Assembly: GCF_014395975.1 (NCBI RefSeq)
Contig: NZ_CP060714.1
Span: 992,001-1,056,000, forward strand
Reading direction: 5' to 3'
Length of the DNA: 64,000 nt
Origin: Diaphorobacter ruginosibacter
GTDB lineage: Bacteria; Pseudomonadota; Gammaproteobacteria; Burkholderiales; Burkholderiaceae_C
In this document: piece by piece, positions 44,142 to 53,197 of the stretch
Layout: each line of letters begins with the position of its first letter
Position numbering within the stretch: position 1 is the first letter of the stretch
Notes under the pieces: generated by a model
What the model was told of the DNA's origin: nothing
The model's database searches: none
The model's input: the letters and a program-made list of their open reading frames with translations, nothing else
Program-made: the position numbers and the translations under genes

Positions 44142-44900
44142 ATGATGAAAAAAGTTATCTTGACCCTGGTTGCGGCTCTGGGAATCGCCGCAGGAGCGCA
44201 GGCTGCCGAAGGAGGAATCGCCTGGGACAAGGCGCCTGTCAACGTGAGCGACACGGCGTCGCTGCAGAACGGCGCCAAGATCTTCGTGAACTATTGCCTG
44301 AACTGCCACTCGGCGGCCTTCATGCGCATCAACCGCTTGCAGGACATCGGCCTGAGCGAGCAGCAGATCAAGGACAACCTGATGTTCACCACCGAGAAGA
44401 TCGGTGAGACCATGAAGGCGGCCATCGATCCGAAACAGGCCAAGGAGTGGTTTGGTGCCAACCCACCGGACCTCACCGTCATTGCCCGCTCGCGCGCCGG
44501 TCATCAGGGCACGGGGGCGGACTATCTCTACACCTTCCTGCGTACCTTCTACCGGGACGACACCAAGGCGACGGGCTGGAACAACCTGGCTTTCCCGAGC
44601 GTCGGCATGCCGCATCCGCTGTGGCAATTGCAGGGCGAGCGCCGTCCGGTCTTCGAGGAAGTCGAAAGCCACGGACAAAAGACTCAGGTATTCAAGGGGT
44701 GGGAACAGGTCAGCGCTGGTACCATGACGCCCCAGAAATACGATGAGGCTGTAGGTGATCTCGTGAATTACCTGCAATGGATGGGCGAACCAGCGCAAAA
44801 TACGCGCGTCCGTGTGGGCGTCTGGGTTCTGTTCTTCCTGGGAATCATGACGTTCATTGCGTGGAGGCTCAACGCCGCCTACTGGAAAGACGTCAAGTAA
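44142..44900 (+). CDS. petC: Cytochrome c1 subunit of the bc1 complex PetC
   Basis: The 252-residue protein has a cleavable signal peptide (ILTLVAALGIAAGAQA), the haem-binding CLNCHSAAFMR near residue 50 and a C-terminal membrane anchor (VGVWVLFFLGIMTFIAWRL). The methionine ligand region is downstream near GAGPTM-like WEQVSAGTMTPQKYDEA. It receives electrons from PetA and passes them to soluble cytochromes. It starts 16 bases after petB. Confidence 0.95.
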   Translation: MMKKVILTLVAALGIAAGAQAAEGGIAWDKAPVNVSDTASLQNGAKIFVNYCLNCHSAAFMRINRLQDIGLSEQQIKDNLMFTTEKIGETMKAAIDPKQAKEWFGANPPDLTVIARSRAGHQGTGADYLYTFLRTFYRDDTKATGWNNLAFPSVGMPHPLWQLQGERRPVFEEVESHGQKTQVFKGWEQVSAGTMTPQKYDEAVGDLVNYLQWMGEPAQNTRVRVGVWVLFFLGIMTFIAWRLNAAYWKDVK

Positions 44901-45000
44901 TCGCTGATCAACGACTTGTTCTATCAGCCGGGCGGTGCCCGGCTGGTGCAGAGTGGCCGCGCAAGCGTCCACTCTTTTGACTTTTTAGGAGCCGCTCACC

Positions 45001-45612
45001 ATGATGGTGCTTTATTCGGGTACGACCTGTCCTTTTTCACACCGTTGCCGCTTCGTCCTGTTCGAAAAGGGCATGGATTTCGAAATCCGCGATGTGGATC
45101 TCTACAACAAGCCCGAAGACATCAATGTGATGAACCCGTACGGCCAGGTGCCGATTCTGGTCGAGCGCGACCTGATCCTGTACGAGTCGAACATCATCAA
45201 CGAGTACATCGACGAGCGTTTCCCCCATCCCCAGCTGATGCCCGGTGACCCGGTCGACCGCGCCCGCGTGCGCCTGTTCCTGCTCAACTTCGAAAAGGAA
45301 CTGTTCGTGCACGTGAACACGCTCGAGTCGCGCGCCTCCAAGGGCAACGACAAGGCGCTGGAAAAGGCCCGCTCGCACATCCGTGACCGCCTGACCCAGC
45401 TCGCGCCCGTGTTCCTGAAGAACAAGTACATGCTCGGCGAGAATTTCTCGATGCTCGACGTGGCGATTGCACCGCTGCTCTGGCGCCTTGACTACTATGG
45501 CATTGAGCTGAGCAAGAATGCAGCCCCGCTGCTGAAGTATGCAGAGCGCATCTTCTCGCGTCCTGCCTATATCGAGGCACTGACTCCTTCCGAAAAGGTG
45601 ATGCGCAAGTAA
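45001..45612 (+). CDS. sspA: Stringent starvation protein A homologue (GST fold)
   Basis: The 203-residue protein has a thioredoxin-like N-terminal domain (MMVLYSGTTCPFSHRCRFVL, NPYGQVPILVERDLILYES) and an all-helical C-terminal domain, like glutathione S-transferases. The SspA family lacks GST activity and binds RNA polymerase, altering transcription in stationary phase. The petABC-sspA-sspB order is standard in beta- and gammaproteobacteria. TTAGGAG lies nine bases before the start. Confidence 0.94.
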   Translation: MMVLYSGTTCPFSHRCRFVLFEKGMDFEIRDVDLYNKPEDINVMNPYGQVPILVERDLILYESNIINEYIDERFPHPQLMPGDPVDRARVRLFLLNFEKELFVHVNTLESRASKGNDKALEKARSHIRDRLTQLAPVFLKNKYMLGENFSMLDVAIAPLLWRLDYYGIELSKNAAPLLKYAERIFSRPAYIEALTPSEKVMRK

Positions 45613-45654
45613 TCGCGTCTTGCCGAAGTCATTGCGCACCAACGCCTTTTCATC

Positions 45655-46206
45655 ATGATCAACGCTCCGGAAATCTCATCCACCCGACCATATCTGGTCC
45701 GTGCGATTCACGAATGGTGCATCGACAACGGATTCACGCCCTACATCGTGGTGAGCGTGAACGAGTCCGTCCAGGTGCCCCGCGAATTCGTGAAGGATGG
45801 CGAGATCGTCCTGAACGCCAGTTACGACGCCACCAGCGGCCTGCAACTGGGCAATGATTTCATCGAGTTCAAGGCCCGTTTTGGCGGCGTGGCGCGTGAA
45901 ATCATGGTGCCGGTGGGGCGCGTGGTGGCTGTCTACGCACGCGAGAACGGGCAGGGCATGGCATTCCCGCCGCCGGTGGACACCTTGTCGGGCGGCGCGG
46001 CACTGCATTCGATTGCACCCGCGCAGATGGGTGCACAACAGGGTGATGTGGGTGAGTCCCCCGATTCGCCTGCGGAGCGTACTCCGCCCCAACTGGTGCC
46101 CGTGGATGGCGGCAGCGCGTCGCTGGCCGATTCGGATGAGGACACTCCACCGCCCAAGCCTCCGGCCGGAGGTGGTGCGCGTCCGTCGTTGAAGCGGGTC
46201 AAGTAG
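45655..46206 (+). CDS. sspB: ClpXP specificity-enhancing factor SspB
   Basis: The 183-residue adaptor delivers ssrA-tagged proteins to ClpXP. The substrate-binding domain starts STRPYLVRAIHEWCIDNGF and contains FEARFGG-like EFKARFGGVAREIMVPVG. An acidic, Pro-rich, flexible linker follows, and the protein ends in RPSLKRVK, the ClpX-binding tail. Architecture and length are typical. It is followed by a tRNA gene. Confidence 0.94.
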   Translation: MINAPEISSTRPYLVRAIHEWCIDNGFTPYIVVSVNESVQVPREFVKDGEIVLNASYDATSGLQLGNDFIEFKARFGGVAREIMVPVGRVVAVYARENGQGMAFPPPVDTLSGGAALHSIAPAQMGAQQGDVGESPDSPAERTPPQLVPVDGGSASLADSDEDTPPPKPPAGGGARPSLKRVK

Positions 46207-46280
46207 GAAAGAGAAGCGGGGAAGATTTTTTCCTGCTTTTTCCGAAAAGACGCTGAAATCGACGCTAGAATAAGAGCTTC

Positions 46281-46356
46281 GCCGGTTTAGCTCAGTTGGT
46301 AGAGCACCCGCCTTGTAAGCGGTAGGTCGTCAGTTCGAATCCGACAACCGGCACCA
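46281..46356 (+). tRNA. tRNA-Thr (anticodon TGT)
   Basis: The 76-base gene folds into a cloverleaf: acceptor stem GCCGGTT/AACCGGC, D arm GCTC/GAGC, anticodon loop CTTGTAA with anticodon TGT, and T arm GTCAG-TTCGAAT-CCGAC giving near-normal pairing. CCA is encoded. The anticodon reads ACA and, by wobble, other threonine codons. A TAGAAT box at 46266-46271 may be its -10 element. Confidence 0.95.
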
Positions 46357-46362
46357 GACAGA

Positions 46363-46393
46363 AAGCCCATATGCGCAAGCATGTGGGCTTTTT
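46363..46393 (+). terminator. Intrinsic terminator after tRNA-Thr
   Basis: An 11-bp stem (AGCCCATATGC with GCATGTGGGCT, one G-T pair) encloses a four-base GCAA loop and is followed by a T-rich run. It starts within ten bases of the tRNA 3' end. Confidence 0.88.
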
Positions 46394-46490
46394 CTTTTCT
46401 TGGGCCGGTTGGTGGTGAAGTAGCGCGTTCTGTTATTGGTACTTCGTAGTTCGAAGCTCGTAGTTCGGGTGGGAGTAGGTGTTTGCTTTG

Positions 46491-46954
46491 AGGGTGGAGG
46501 CCGGGACTGCCCCCGGCGGGGCAGTAACTTTTTGCGCGCGCAAAAAGTCACCAAAAAGGCGTTCTTAATACCCACGGCAGAACTCACTCTGCGCCTGCGG
46601 CGCTCCGTTCAGACAGCCGCCGTGAGTCAGTTGAAGGGGAGGAGCACTCGGCACGTCGCTGCGCTCGTGCCTGGACATCTCGCGACTTCGCGAGATGTAT
46701 CGTGCCCCAATTCAACACTGCTGTTCAAAGTGGGCGCAGTCAGCTCGCCCGAAGTCGGGCGAGCCCGGCACGAGCGAAGCAATGTGCCGTATACACCTCT
46801 TGCAAGCTGACTCGCGGTGTTTGTTCGAACGGAGCGCCGCAGGCGCGCAGTGAGTTTCACCGCGTGCCCCCGCATTCCAAGCGCATTTTTGGTGACTTTT
46901 TGGGCAAGACCAAAAAGTTACTGCCCCGCCGGGGGCACTCCCGGCCTCTACCCT
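46491..46954. repeat. Non-coding element with long imperfect inverted repeats
   Basis: The outer ends match as an inverted repeat: AGGGTGGAGGCCGGGACTGC at 46491 and its near complement ending at 46954, continuing through CCCCCGGCGGGGCAGTAAC and a TTTTTG/CAAAAAGTCACCAAAAA block. Arms are at least 150 bases with mismatches. The middle holds two perfect hairpins (46675-46698 and 46743-46764). No coding frame is credible. Similar GCCCCGGCGGGGCAGTAAC intergenic repeats are, to my knowledge, frequent in Comamonadaceae; this one looks like two copies facing each other. Confidence 0.7.
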
Positions 46955-47014
46955 GAAACACAGGAAGCAGAAGGCTGCAAGAAAGCAAGAAAGCAAGCAA
47001 CCACCCCACACAAG

Positions 47015-47326
47015 TCACCCCGCACTACGAGCCTGAATCTTGATACGGATGAACTGAACATCCCACCCTTTGGACCGCAAGTGCGCCTCGAACGATGGCA
47101 GCAACTGTCGGAGCTTGGAGGCCGCCGCATTGCCCTTGACCAGCAGGCACCAGGTGCTCCCTTCAATGGGCCCGGCCTGGATGGATGCCCGCATCCCGGG
47201 GGGAATCAGGGGCTCGATGGCCTTGAGGCGGGCGCTCGAGTCGCTGGTCAGCCGGGACAGCTGTGCCAGCGTAGGGGATGCCTGTGCGGCTTGCAGCAGA
47301 GGGATGGCTTGATGGCGTCGTAGCAT
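47015..47326 (-). CDS. dciA: DciA-like DUF721 protein (putative DnaB loader)
   Basis: The 103-residue protein resembles DUF721/DciA: a helical N-terminus (HQAIPLLQAAQASPTLAQLS), then a KH-like domain with IEPLIPPGMRASIQAGPIEG, WCLLVKGNAAASKLRQLLP and a C-terminal IRIKIQ strand. DciA proteins load the replicative helicase in bacteria lacking DnaC. The position divergent from secA supports the call, because dciA commonly neighbours secA. The ATG at 47326 is used; a TTG at 47374 would add 16 residues. Neither has a strong ribosome site. Confidence 0.75.
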   Translation of the reverse strand: MLRRHQAIPLLQAAQASPTLAQLSRLTSDSSARLKAIEPLIPPGMRASIQAGPIEGSTWCLLVKGNAAASKLRQLLPSFEAHLRSKGWDVQFIRIKIQARSAG

Positions 47327-47659
47327 GTGGGATGTGTGCCGCTGAAATGCAGGCGGGGCGGGCGTTGCCTTCAATTATCGGCGTGCGCAAACAGCGCCGC
47401 CAGTATCGCGCAGAGCGAATGGTGTCGGCCAGCGGGCCGAAATCCGACAAACCCGCGCATCCACCCAGCTCTCCGAACAAATCTGAAGGGCCATGCACAG
47501 TGCGCGAGTAGAATCCGACCACGAGCCCCCGCCTTCGGATGCGGTGCAGCAGTTCAACCGCCTGTTGCAATTTCCGGGAGCGGCCCCATCTGATACCAAT
47601 TCGTCTTAGGGATTACGGTCGCTCCGGCGCGCCTCTGCGCGTTGGGCGGTCCTGTTTGC
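47327..47659. other. Divergent intergenic region between dciA and secA
   Basis: The 333 bases contain no supported gene. Short open frames on both strands here have no ribosome site or recognisable product. No SecM-like arrest peptide was recognised upstream of secA. The region must hold the promoters of both genes, but no clear boxes were identified. Confidence 0.4.
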
Positions 47660-50416
47660 ATGGCCACCAACTTTCTCACCAAATTATTTGGCAGCCGTAA
47701 TGATCGGTTGCTTAAAACATATCGCAAAACCGTTGTTCGCATCAATGCCCTCGAGCCCGAGTTCGAGAAGCTGACCGACGACCAGCTGCGTGGCAAGACA
47801 CAGGAGTTCAAGGACCGCGTCGCCAAGGGCGAATCGCTGGACAGCCTGCTTCCCGAAGCATTCGCCGTGGTTCGCGAGGGTTCCAAGCGCATCATGAAGA
47901 TGCGCCACTTCGATGTGCAGATGCTGGGCGGCATGGCTCTTCACTACGGCAAGATCGCTGAAATGCGTACCGGCGAAGGCAAGACGCTGACCGCCACGCT
48001 GCCCGTGTATCTGAACGCGTTGTCCGGCAAGGGCGTGCACGTGGTGACGGTGAACGATTACCTCGCCAACCGTGATGCGACCTGGATGGGCCGTCTCTAC
48101 AACTTCCTGGGCCTGTCGGTCGGCATCAACCTGCCGCAGATGCCGCGCGAGGAAAAGCAGACGGCCTACGGCGCAGACATCACCTACGGTACGAACAACG
48201 AATACGGTTTTGACTACCTGCGCGACAACATGGTCTACGAAGGCCAGGAACGCGTGCAGCGCGGGCTGAACTTCGCCATCGTCGACGAAGTGGACTCGAT
48301 CCTGATCGACGAGGCGCGCACGCCGCTGATCATCAGCGGCCAGGCCGAGGACCATACCGCCATGTATGTGGCGATGAACAAGGTGATTCCGGCGCTCACG
48401 CGCCAGGAAGGCGAAGCCGATCCGCGCACGGGCGAAGGCGTCACCAAGCCGGGCGATTTCACGCTCGACGAGAAGTCGCATCAGGTGTTCCTGACCGAGC
48501 AGGGCCATGAGCATGCGGAGCAGCTGCTCACGCAGGCGGGCCTGATTGCAGAAGGCGCATCGGTCTACGATCCTTCCAACATTGCGCTCATGCACCACCT
48601 GTATGCAGCGCTGCGCGCCAACCATCTCTACCACCGCGACCAGCACTACGTCGTGCAGAACGGCGAGATCGTGATCGTCGACGAGTTCACGGGTCGCCTG
48701 ATGGCGGGACGCCGCTGGAGCGATGGCCTGCACCAGGCCGTGGAAGCCAAGGAAGGCGTGGAGATCCAGGCCGAGAACCAGACCCTGGCCTCGATCACCT
48801 TCCAGAACTATTTCCGCCTGTACGCAAAGCTGTCCGGCATGACCGGCACGGCCGACACGGAAGCCTACGAATTCCAGGAAATCTACGGCCTCGAGACCGT
48901 GGTGATTCCTCCGAATCGTCCGAGCAAGCGCGACGACCAGCTCGACCGCGTCTACAAGACCACGCGCGAGAAGTACGAAGCGGCGATCAAGGACATCCGC
49001 GAATGCCATGAGCGTGGCCAGCCGGTACTCGTGGGCACGACCTCGATCGAGAACTCCGAAATCATCGACGAGCTGCTCAACCGCGAGAACCTGCCCCATC
49101 AGGTGCTGAATGCCAAGCAGCATGCACGCGAGGCGGACATCGTTGCGCAGGCAGGCCGTCCGGGCATGATCACCATTGCCACGAACATGGCCGGCCGCGG
49201 TACCGACATCGTGCTGGGCGGCAACATCGAGAAGGCCATTGCGGCCATCGAGGCCGACGAGTCTCTCGATGAGTCCGCACGCGCGGCGCGCATCCAGCAG
49301 GCACGCGACGATTGGAAGGTCGATCACGAGAAGGTGGCGGCGCTGGGCGGTTTGCGCATCATCGCCACCGAGCGCCATGAGTCGCGCCGTATCGACAACC
49401 AGCTGCGTGGCCGCTCCGGCCGCCAGGGCGATCCGGGCTCCTCGCGCTTCTATCTGAGCCTGGATGACCAGCTCATGCGCATCTTCGCGGGTGACCGCGT
49501 CAAGGCCATCATGGATCGCCTGAAGATGCCCGATGGCGAGGCCATCGAGGCCGGTATCGTCACGCGCAGCATCGAATCCGCGCAGCGTAAGGTGGAGGCG
49601 CGCAACTTCGACATCCGCAAGCAGTTGCTTGAGTATGACGACGTCGCCAACGACCAGCGCAAGGTGATCTACCAGCAACGCAACGAGATTCTCGATGCGA
49701 AGGACCTGGGCGTCCTGATCGCCGCCATGCGCGACGACTGCATGGCCGACGTGGTGCGCCAGTACGTGCCCCAGGAGTCGGTGGAAGAGCAGTGGGACCT
49801 GCCCGGGCTCGAAAAGGCGCTGGCTGCCGATTGGCAGATCCAGTTGCCGCTGCAGCAGGACGTGCAGGGCTCCGAGTCCATCACCGATGAGGAAATCCTC
49901 GAAAAGGTGCAGGCCGCGGCGCGCGAGCAGTTCGAGGCCAAGGTGGCGATGGTCGGCAGCGAGAACTTCAACCAGTTCGAGCGCATGGTGCTGCTGCAGA
50001 GCTTCGACTCCAACTGGCGTGATCATCTCTCGGCGCTGGACTATCTGCGCCAGGGCATCCACCTGCGCGGCTATGCGCAAAAGCAGCCCAAGCAGGAATA
50101 CAAGCGCGAAGCGTTCGAGTTGTTCCGCCAGCTGATCGACCAGGTCAAGAACGCGGTCACACGTACGCTCATGACGGTGCAGATCCAGTCCAACGAGCAA
50201 CTGGACCAGGCATCGCAGGCCCTGGAAGACCAGGGCGACCGCCTGGGCGGCGCCACCTACCATGGCAGCTCCGACCTGACCGAGGGCTCCGATCCGGATG
50301 CACCCGAGAACCAGCCGCTGCCCTCCGAATACGAGGGCCTGCGCATCAGCCGCAACGACCCTTGCCCGTGCGGAAGCGGCAAGAAGTACAAGCAGTGCCA
50401 CGGCAAACTCGCCTGA
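47660..50416 (+). CDS. secA: Preprotein translocase ATPase SecA
   Basis: SecA is the motor that drives unfolded preproteins through SecYEG. The 918-residue protein has Walker A MRTGEGKTLTATLPVYLN, the DEAD-like IVDEVDSILIDEARTPL, the helicase-type TNMAGRGTDIVLGG and GRSGRQGDPGSSRFYLSLDD. The C-terminus ends with the zinc and SecB-binding motif NDPCPCGSGKKYKQCHG. The ATG at 47660 begins MATNFLTKLFGSRNDRLLK, the canonical start. A terminator follows. Confidence 0.98.
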   Translation: MATNFLTKLFGSRNDRLLKTYRKTVVRINALEPEFEKLTDDQLRGKTQEFKDRVAKGESLDSLLPEAFAVVREGSKRIMKMRHFDVQMLGGMALHYGKIAEMRTGEGKTLTATLPVYLNALSGKGVHVVTVNDYLANRDATWMGRLYNFLGLSVGINLPQMPREEKQTAYGADITYGTNNEYGFDYLRDNMVYEGQERVQRGLNFAIVDEVDSILIDEARTPLIISGQAEDHTAMYVAMNKVIPALTRQEGEADPRTGEGVTKPGDFTLDEKSHQVFLTEQGHEHAEQLLTQAGLIAEGASVYDPSNIALMHHLYAALRANHLYHRDQHYVVQNGEIVIVDEFTGRLMAGRRWSDGLHQAVEAKEGVEIQAENQTLASITFQNYFRLYAKLSGMTGTADTEAYEFQEIYGLETVVIPPNRPSKRDDQLDRVYKTTREKYEAAIKDIRECHERGQPVLVGTTSIENSEIIDELLNRENLPHQVLNAKQHAREADIVAQAGRPGMITIATNMAGRGTDIVLGGNIEKAIAAIEADESLDESARAARIQQARDDWKVDHEKVAALGGLRIIATERHESRRIDNQLRGRSGRQGDPGSSRFYLSLDDQLMRIFAGDRVKAIMDRLKMPDGEAIEAGIVTRSIESAQRKVEARNFDIRKQLLEYDDVANDQRKVIYQQRNEILDAKDLGVLIAAMRDDCMADVVRQYVPQESVEEQWDLPGLEKALAADWQIQLPLQQDVQGSESITDEEILEKVQAAAREQFEAKVAMVGSENFNQFERMVLLQSFDSNWRDHLSALDYLRQGIHLRGYAQKQPKQEYKREAFELFRQLIDQVKNAVTRTLMTVQIQSNEQLDQASQALEDQGDRLGGATYHGSSDLTEGSDPDAPENQPLPSEYEGLRISRNDPCPCGSGKKYKQCHGKLA

Positions 50417-50433
50417 TCTGCTGCACTAAAAAT

Positions 50434-50459
50434 AACACGGGCTTCATGCCCGTGTTTTT
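50434..50459 (+). terminator. Intrinsic terminator after secA
   Basis: A 9-bp stem (AACACGGGC with GCCCGTGTT), a five-base TTCAT loop and a T-run begin 17 bases after the secA stop. Confidence 0.92.
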
Positions 50460-50550
50460 GCTTGTACGATCAGGAATTCCCCGGGTGTAACTCCGGGGGC
50501 GATCGAAATTCTCAGTACCTTTCCCTCTTCGCTTTCAAGGACAGCGCCAA

Positions 50551-51780
50551 ATGCCAGTGAACCTTTCAGCTCCTGATGCTTCCTCTCTCCATCCCGTTCC
50601 CGGTGTGCGCATTGGTGTGACGGAAGCCGGCGTGCGCAAGGCCAACCGCAAGGACGTCACGGTTTTCCTGCTGGACGAGGGTGCGGCCGTCGCGGGCGTG
50701 TTCACCAAGAACCGTTTCTGCGCGGCACCCGTGCAGATCTGCCGTGAACATCTGGCCCAGGGAGGCGCCATCCGCGCGATGGTGATCAACACCGGCAATG
50801 CCAATGCCGGTACGGGTGCCGACGGCCTGGCCCGTGCCCACGCCACCTGCGCGGCCATGAGCGAACTGCTGGGCGTGCGCAGCGAGCAGATCCTTCCGTT
50901 CTCGACAGGCGTGATCATGGAGTCGCTGCCCGTGGATCGCATCACCGCCGCGCTGCCGAAGGCGATCGGCGAGGCACGGCCTGACAACTGGGGCGAAGCC
51001 GCACAGGGCATCATGACCACCGACACGGTGCCCAAGGCCTGCAGCACGCAAGTGAAGCTGGGCGATGCGCTGGTCACCGTGACGGGCATCTCCAAGGGCG
51101 CCGGCATGATCCGTCCGAACATGGCGACCATGCTGAGCTTTGTTGCCACCGATGCGCAGATCGCTCCGGAACTGATGAATGGCCTGGTGCGCGAACTGGC
51201 CGACCAGTCGTTCAACCGCATCACCATCGACGGCGACACGTCGACCAATGATTCGTTCATCCTGGTGGCATCGCAGAAGGCCTCGAACACTCCCGTGACC
51301 TCGCTCGACAGCGAGCACGGCAAGCTGCTCAAGGCGGCCTTGCTGGAGGTGGCACAGAAACTGTCGCAAGCCATCGTTCGCGATGGTGAAGGCGCGACCA
51401 AGTTCATCACGGTGCGCGTGGAAGGTGGCAAGACGTCCGACGAGTGCCGCCTGGTGGCCTACGCGATTGCCCATTCGCCGCTTGTCAAGACCGCATTCTT
51501 CGCCAGCGATCCGAACCTGGGGCGCATCCTGGCAGCGGTGGGCTACGCCGGCATCGAGGATCTTGACCAGACCCGCATCGAACTGTTCCTGGACGACGTG
51601 CATGTGGCCACGCAGGGTGGCCGCAATCCTTCGTACAAGGAGGAAGACGGCCAGCGCGTGATGAAGCAGAGCGAGATCACGGTGCGTGTGCAACTGGGCC
51701 GCGGCACTGCAGAGGACACCGTCTGGACCTGCGACCTGAGCCATGAGTACGTCACCATCAACGCGGACTACCGCTCCTGA
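50551..51780 (+). CDS. argJ: Bifunctional glutamate N-acetyltransferase / ornithine acetyltransferase ArgJ
   Basis: ArgJ recycles the acetyl group from N-acetylornithine to glutamate in arginine synthesis. The 409-residue precursor has the autocleavage site GAGMIRPNMATMLSF; cleavage before Thr193 makes the N-terminal nucleophile of the beta chain. NTGNANAGTG and the SIDGDTSTNDS-like TIDGDTSTNDSF are further hallmarks, and the protein ends HEYVTINADYRS. Whether it is mono- or bifunctional cannot be told from sequence. AAGGA precedes the ATG. Confidence 0.96.
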   Translation: MPVNLSAPDASSLHPVPGVRIGVTEAGVRKANRKDVTVFLLDEGAAVAGVFTKNRFCAAPVQICREHLAQGGAIRAMVINTGNANAGTGADGLARAHATCAAMSELLGVRSEQILPFSTGVIMESLPVDRITAALPKAIGEARPDNWGEAAQGIMTTDTVPKACSTQVKLGDALVTVTGISKGAGMIRPNMATMLSFVATDAQIAPELMNGLVRELADQSFNRITIDGDTSTNDSFILVASQKASNTPVTSLDSEHGKLLKAALLEVAQKLSQAIVRDGEGATKFITVRVEGGKTSDECRLVAYAIAHSPLVKTAFFASDPNLGRILAAVGYAGIEDLDQTRIELFLDDVHVATQGGRNPSYKEEDGQRVMKQSEITVRVQLGRGTAEDTVWTCDLSHEYVTINADYRS

Positions 51781-51863
51781 TGGATGTTTTTCGGGAGTGC
51801 CGATTCACCGCTGGTCGACAACCCACTTGAATCGGACTTATCCAGACAGAAGAAGCCAGAGAC

Positions 51864-52739
51864 ATGAACGAAGCCTTCGAACGCCTGCTGATGCGGGCCG
51901 AGCAACTGATCGACCGAATTGAATCCGTGCTGCCCAAGCCGCTCTCCGAGCCGGACTGGGGGGCTGCCGTGGCCTGGCGCTATCGCAAGCGCAGCAGCGG
52001 TCACGGTACGCTCGAGCCGGTGCGACACCTGGCGGCCATGCAGCTCGACGAGCTCAAGGAAATTGATGGGCAAAAGGAAAAGATCCAGCGCAACACGCAG
52101 CAGTTCGTGGAAGGCAAGCCTGCCAACAACGTCCTGCTGACAGGGGCCCGCGGAACGGGCAAGTCCTCGCTCATCAAGGCCTGCCTGAATGCCTATGCGC
52201 CCCAGGGTCTGCGCCTGATCGAGGTGGACAAGACGGACCTGACCGACCTGCCGGACATCGTCGAGGTGGTATCGGGCCGCCCCGAGAAGTTCATCGTGTA
52301 CTGCGACGACCTGAGCTTCGAGGATGGCGAGGCGAGCTACAAGGCACTCAAGTCGATTCTCGATGGCTCGGTGGCTGCATCGACGCCGAATGTGCTGATC
52401 TATGCGACCAGCAACCGTCGCCATCTGCTGCCCGAGTACATGAAGGAAAACCTCAGCTACACGCACACGGACGATGGCGAGGTGCATCCCGGCGAGGCGG
52501 TGGAGGAGAAGATCTCGCTGTCCGAGCGTTTCGGCCTGTGGGTGAGCTTCTACCCCTTCAGCCAGGAGGAGTACCTCACCATCGTCGCGCAATGGTTGCG
52601 TTCGCTGGGTGTGGCCGATGCAGCCATCCAGCAATCGCGCCCCGAGGCGCTGGTCTGGGCGCTGGAGCGCGGCTCACGCAGCGGCCGCGTGGCCTACCAG
52701 TTCGCGCGTGATTTTGCGGGGCGCCAGTCGAATGTCTGA
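51864..52739 (+). CDS. DUF815 family AAA-type ATPase
   Basis: The 291-residue protein matches DUF815 ATPases of unknown function. Walker A is GARGTGKSS at residues 94-102, a Walker B-like segment is FIVYCDDLSFED, and ATSNRRHLLPEYMKEN is the sensor region. GERFGLWVSFYPFSQEEYL-like SLSERFGLWVSFYPF lies near the C-terminus. The N-terminal 80 residues are helical. It overlaps the Nudix gene by eight bases, so both are probably expressed together. Confidence 0.88.
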   Translation: MNEAFERLLMRAEQLIDRIESVLPKPLSEPDWGAAVAWRYRKRSSGHGTLEPVRHLAAMQLDELKEIDGQKEKIQRNTQQFVEGKPANNVLLTGARGTGKSSLIKACLNAYAPQGLRLIEVDKTDLTDLPDIVEVVSGRPEKFIVYCDDLSFEDGEASYKALKSILDGSVAASTPNVLIYATSNRRHLLPEYMKENLSYTHTDDGEVHPGEAVEEKISLSERFGLWVSFYPFSQEEYLTIVAQWLRSLGVADAAIQQSRPEALVWALERGSRSGRVAYQFARDFAGRQSNV

Positions 52740-53169
52740 GCATGCGCCGCGCAAGCACACCGAGGTCGCGGTGGGCATCCTGCTGAAATCCAACGGGGAG
52801 ATGCTGCTCACCTCGCGACCCGAAGGCAAGCCCTATGCCGGCTACTGGGAGTTTCCGGGAGGCAAGCTCGAAGCGGGGGAAACCGTCGAGCAGGCGCTGC
52901 GCCGTGAACTTCAGGAAGAGCTCGGCATCACCATCGGCACGGCCAGTGTCTGGAAGGTGACCGAGCACGACTATCCGCATGCGCTGGTGCGCCTGCATTG
53001 GTGCAAGGTGTTCGAGTGGCAGGGCGAGTTCGAGATGCGCGAGGGCCAGAGCATGTCCTGGGAGCCCTGGCCGCCCCAGGTCAAGCCCATCCTGCCGGGC
53101 GCCGTGCCGGTGCTGGAATGGTTTGCCGAAGAGCGCGGCGAACCTTTCGATCCGGCCACCATTGGCTGA
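52732..53169 (+). CDS. mutT: Nudix hydrolase, MutT-like (8-oxo-dGTP diphosphatase)
   Basis: The 145-residue protein contains a complete Nudix box: GGKLEAGETVEQ, then ALRRELQEELGI, preceded by GYWEFPG. Around it are VAVGILLKSNGEMLLTSRPEGKPYAG and a C-terminal PWPPQVKPILPGAVPVLEW, both typical of MutT, which clears oxidised dGTP. It starts eight bases before the end of the DUF815 gene, and the adjacency of these two genes is common in betaproteobacteria. Confidence 0.9.
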   Translation: MSEHAPRKHTEVAVGILLKSNGEMLLTSRPEGKPYAGYWEFPGGKLEAGETVEQALRRELQEELGITIGTASVWKVTEHDYPHALVRLHWCKVFEWQGEFEMREGQSMSWEPWPPQVKPILPGAVPVLEWFAEERGEPFDPATIG

Positions 53170-53197
53170 ACACGCTCTCGGGCGCGTTGATGCGTTC

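Noticed and set aside
46491..46954. Insertion sequence
   Set aside because: Inverted ends are present but no transposase frame or clear target duplication was found, so it is called a non-coding repeat element.
46436..47323. Several open frames of 70-170 codons in and beyond the inverted-repeat element
   Set aside because: They run through inverted repeats and hairpins, lack ribosome sites, and their products show no resemblance to known proteins.
47684..50401. Open frame of 905 codons antisense to secA
   Set aside because: SecA on the plus strand has all motifs. The antisense frame is an artefact of high GC content and codon bias.
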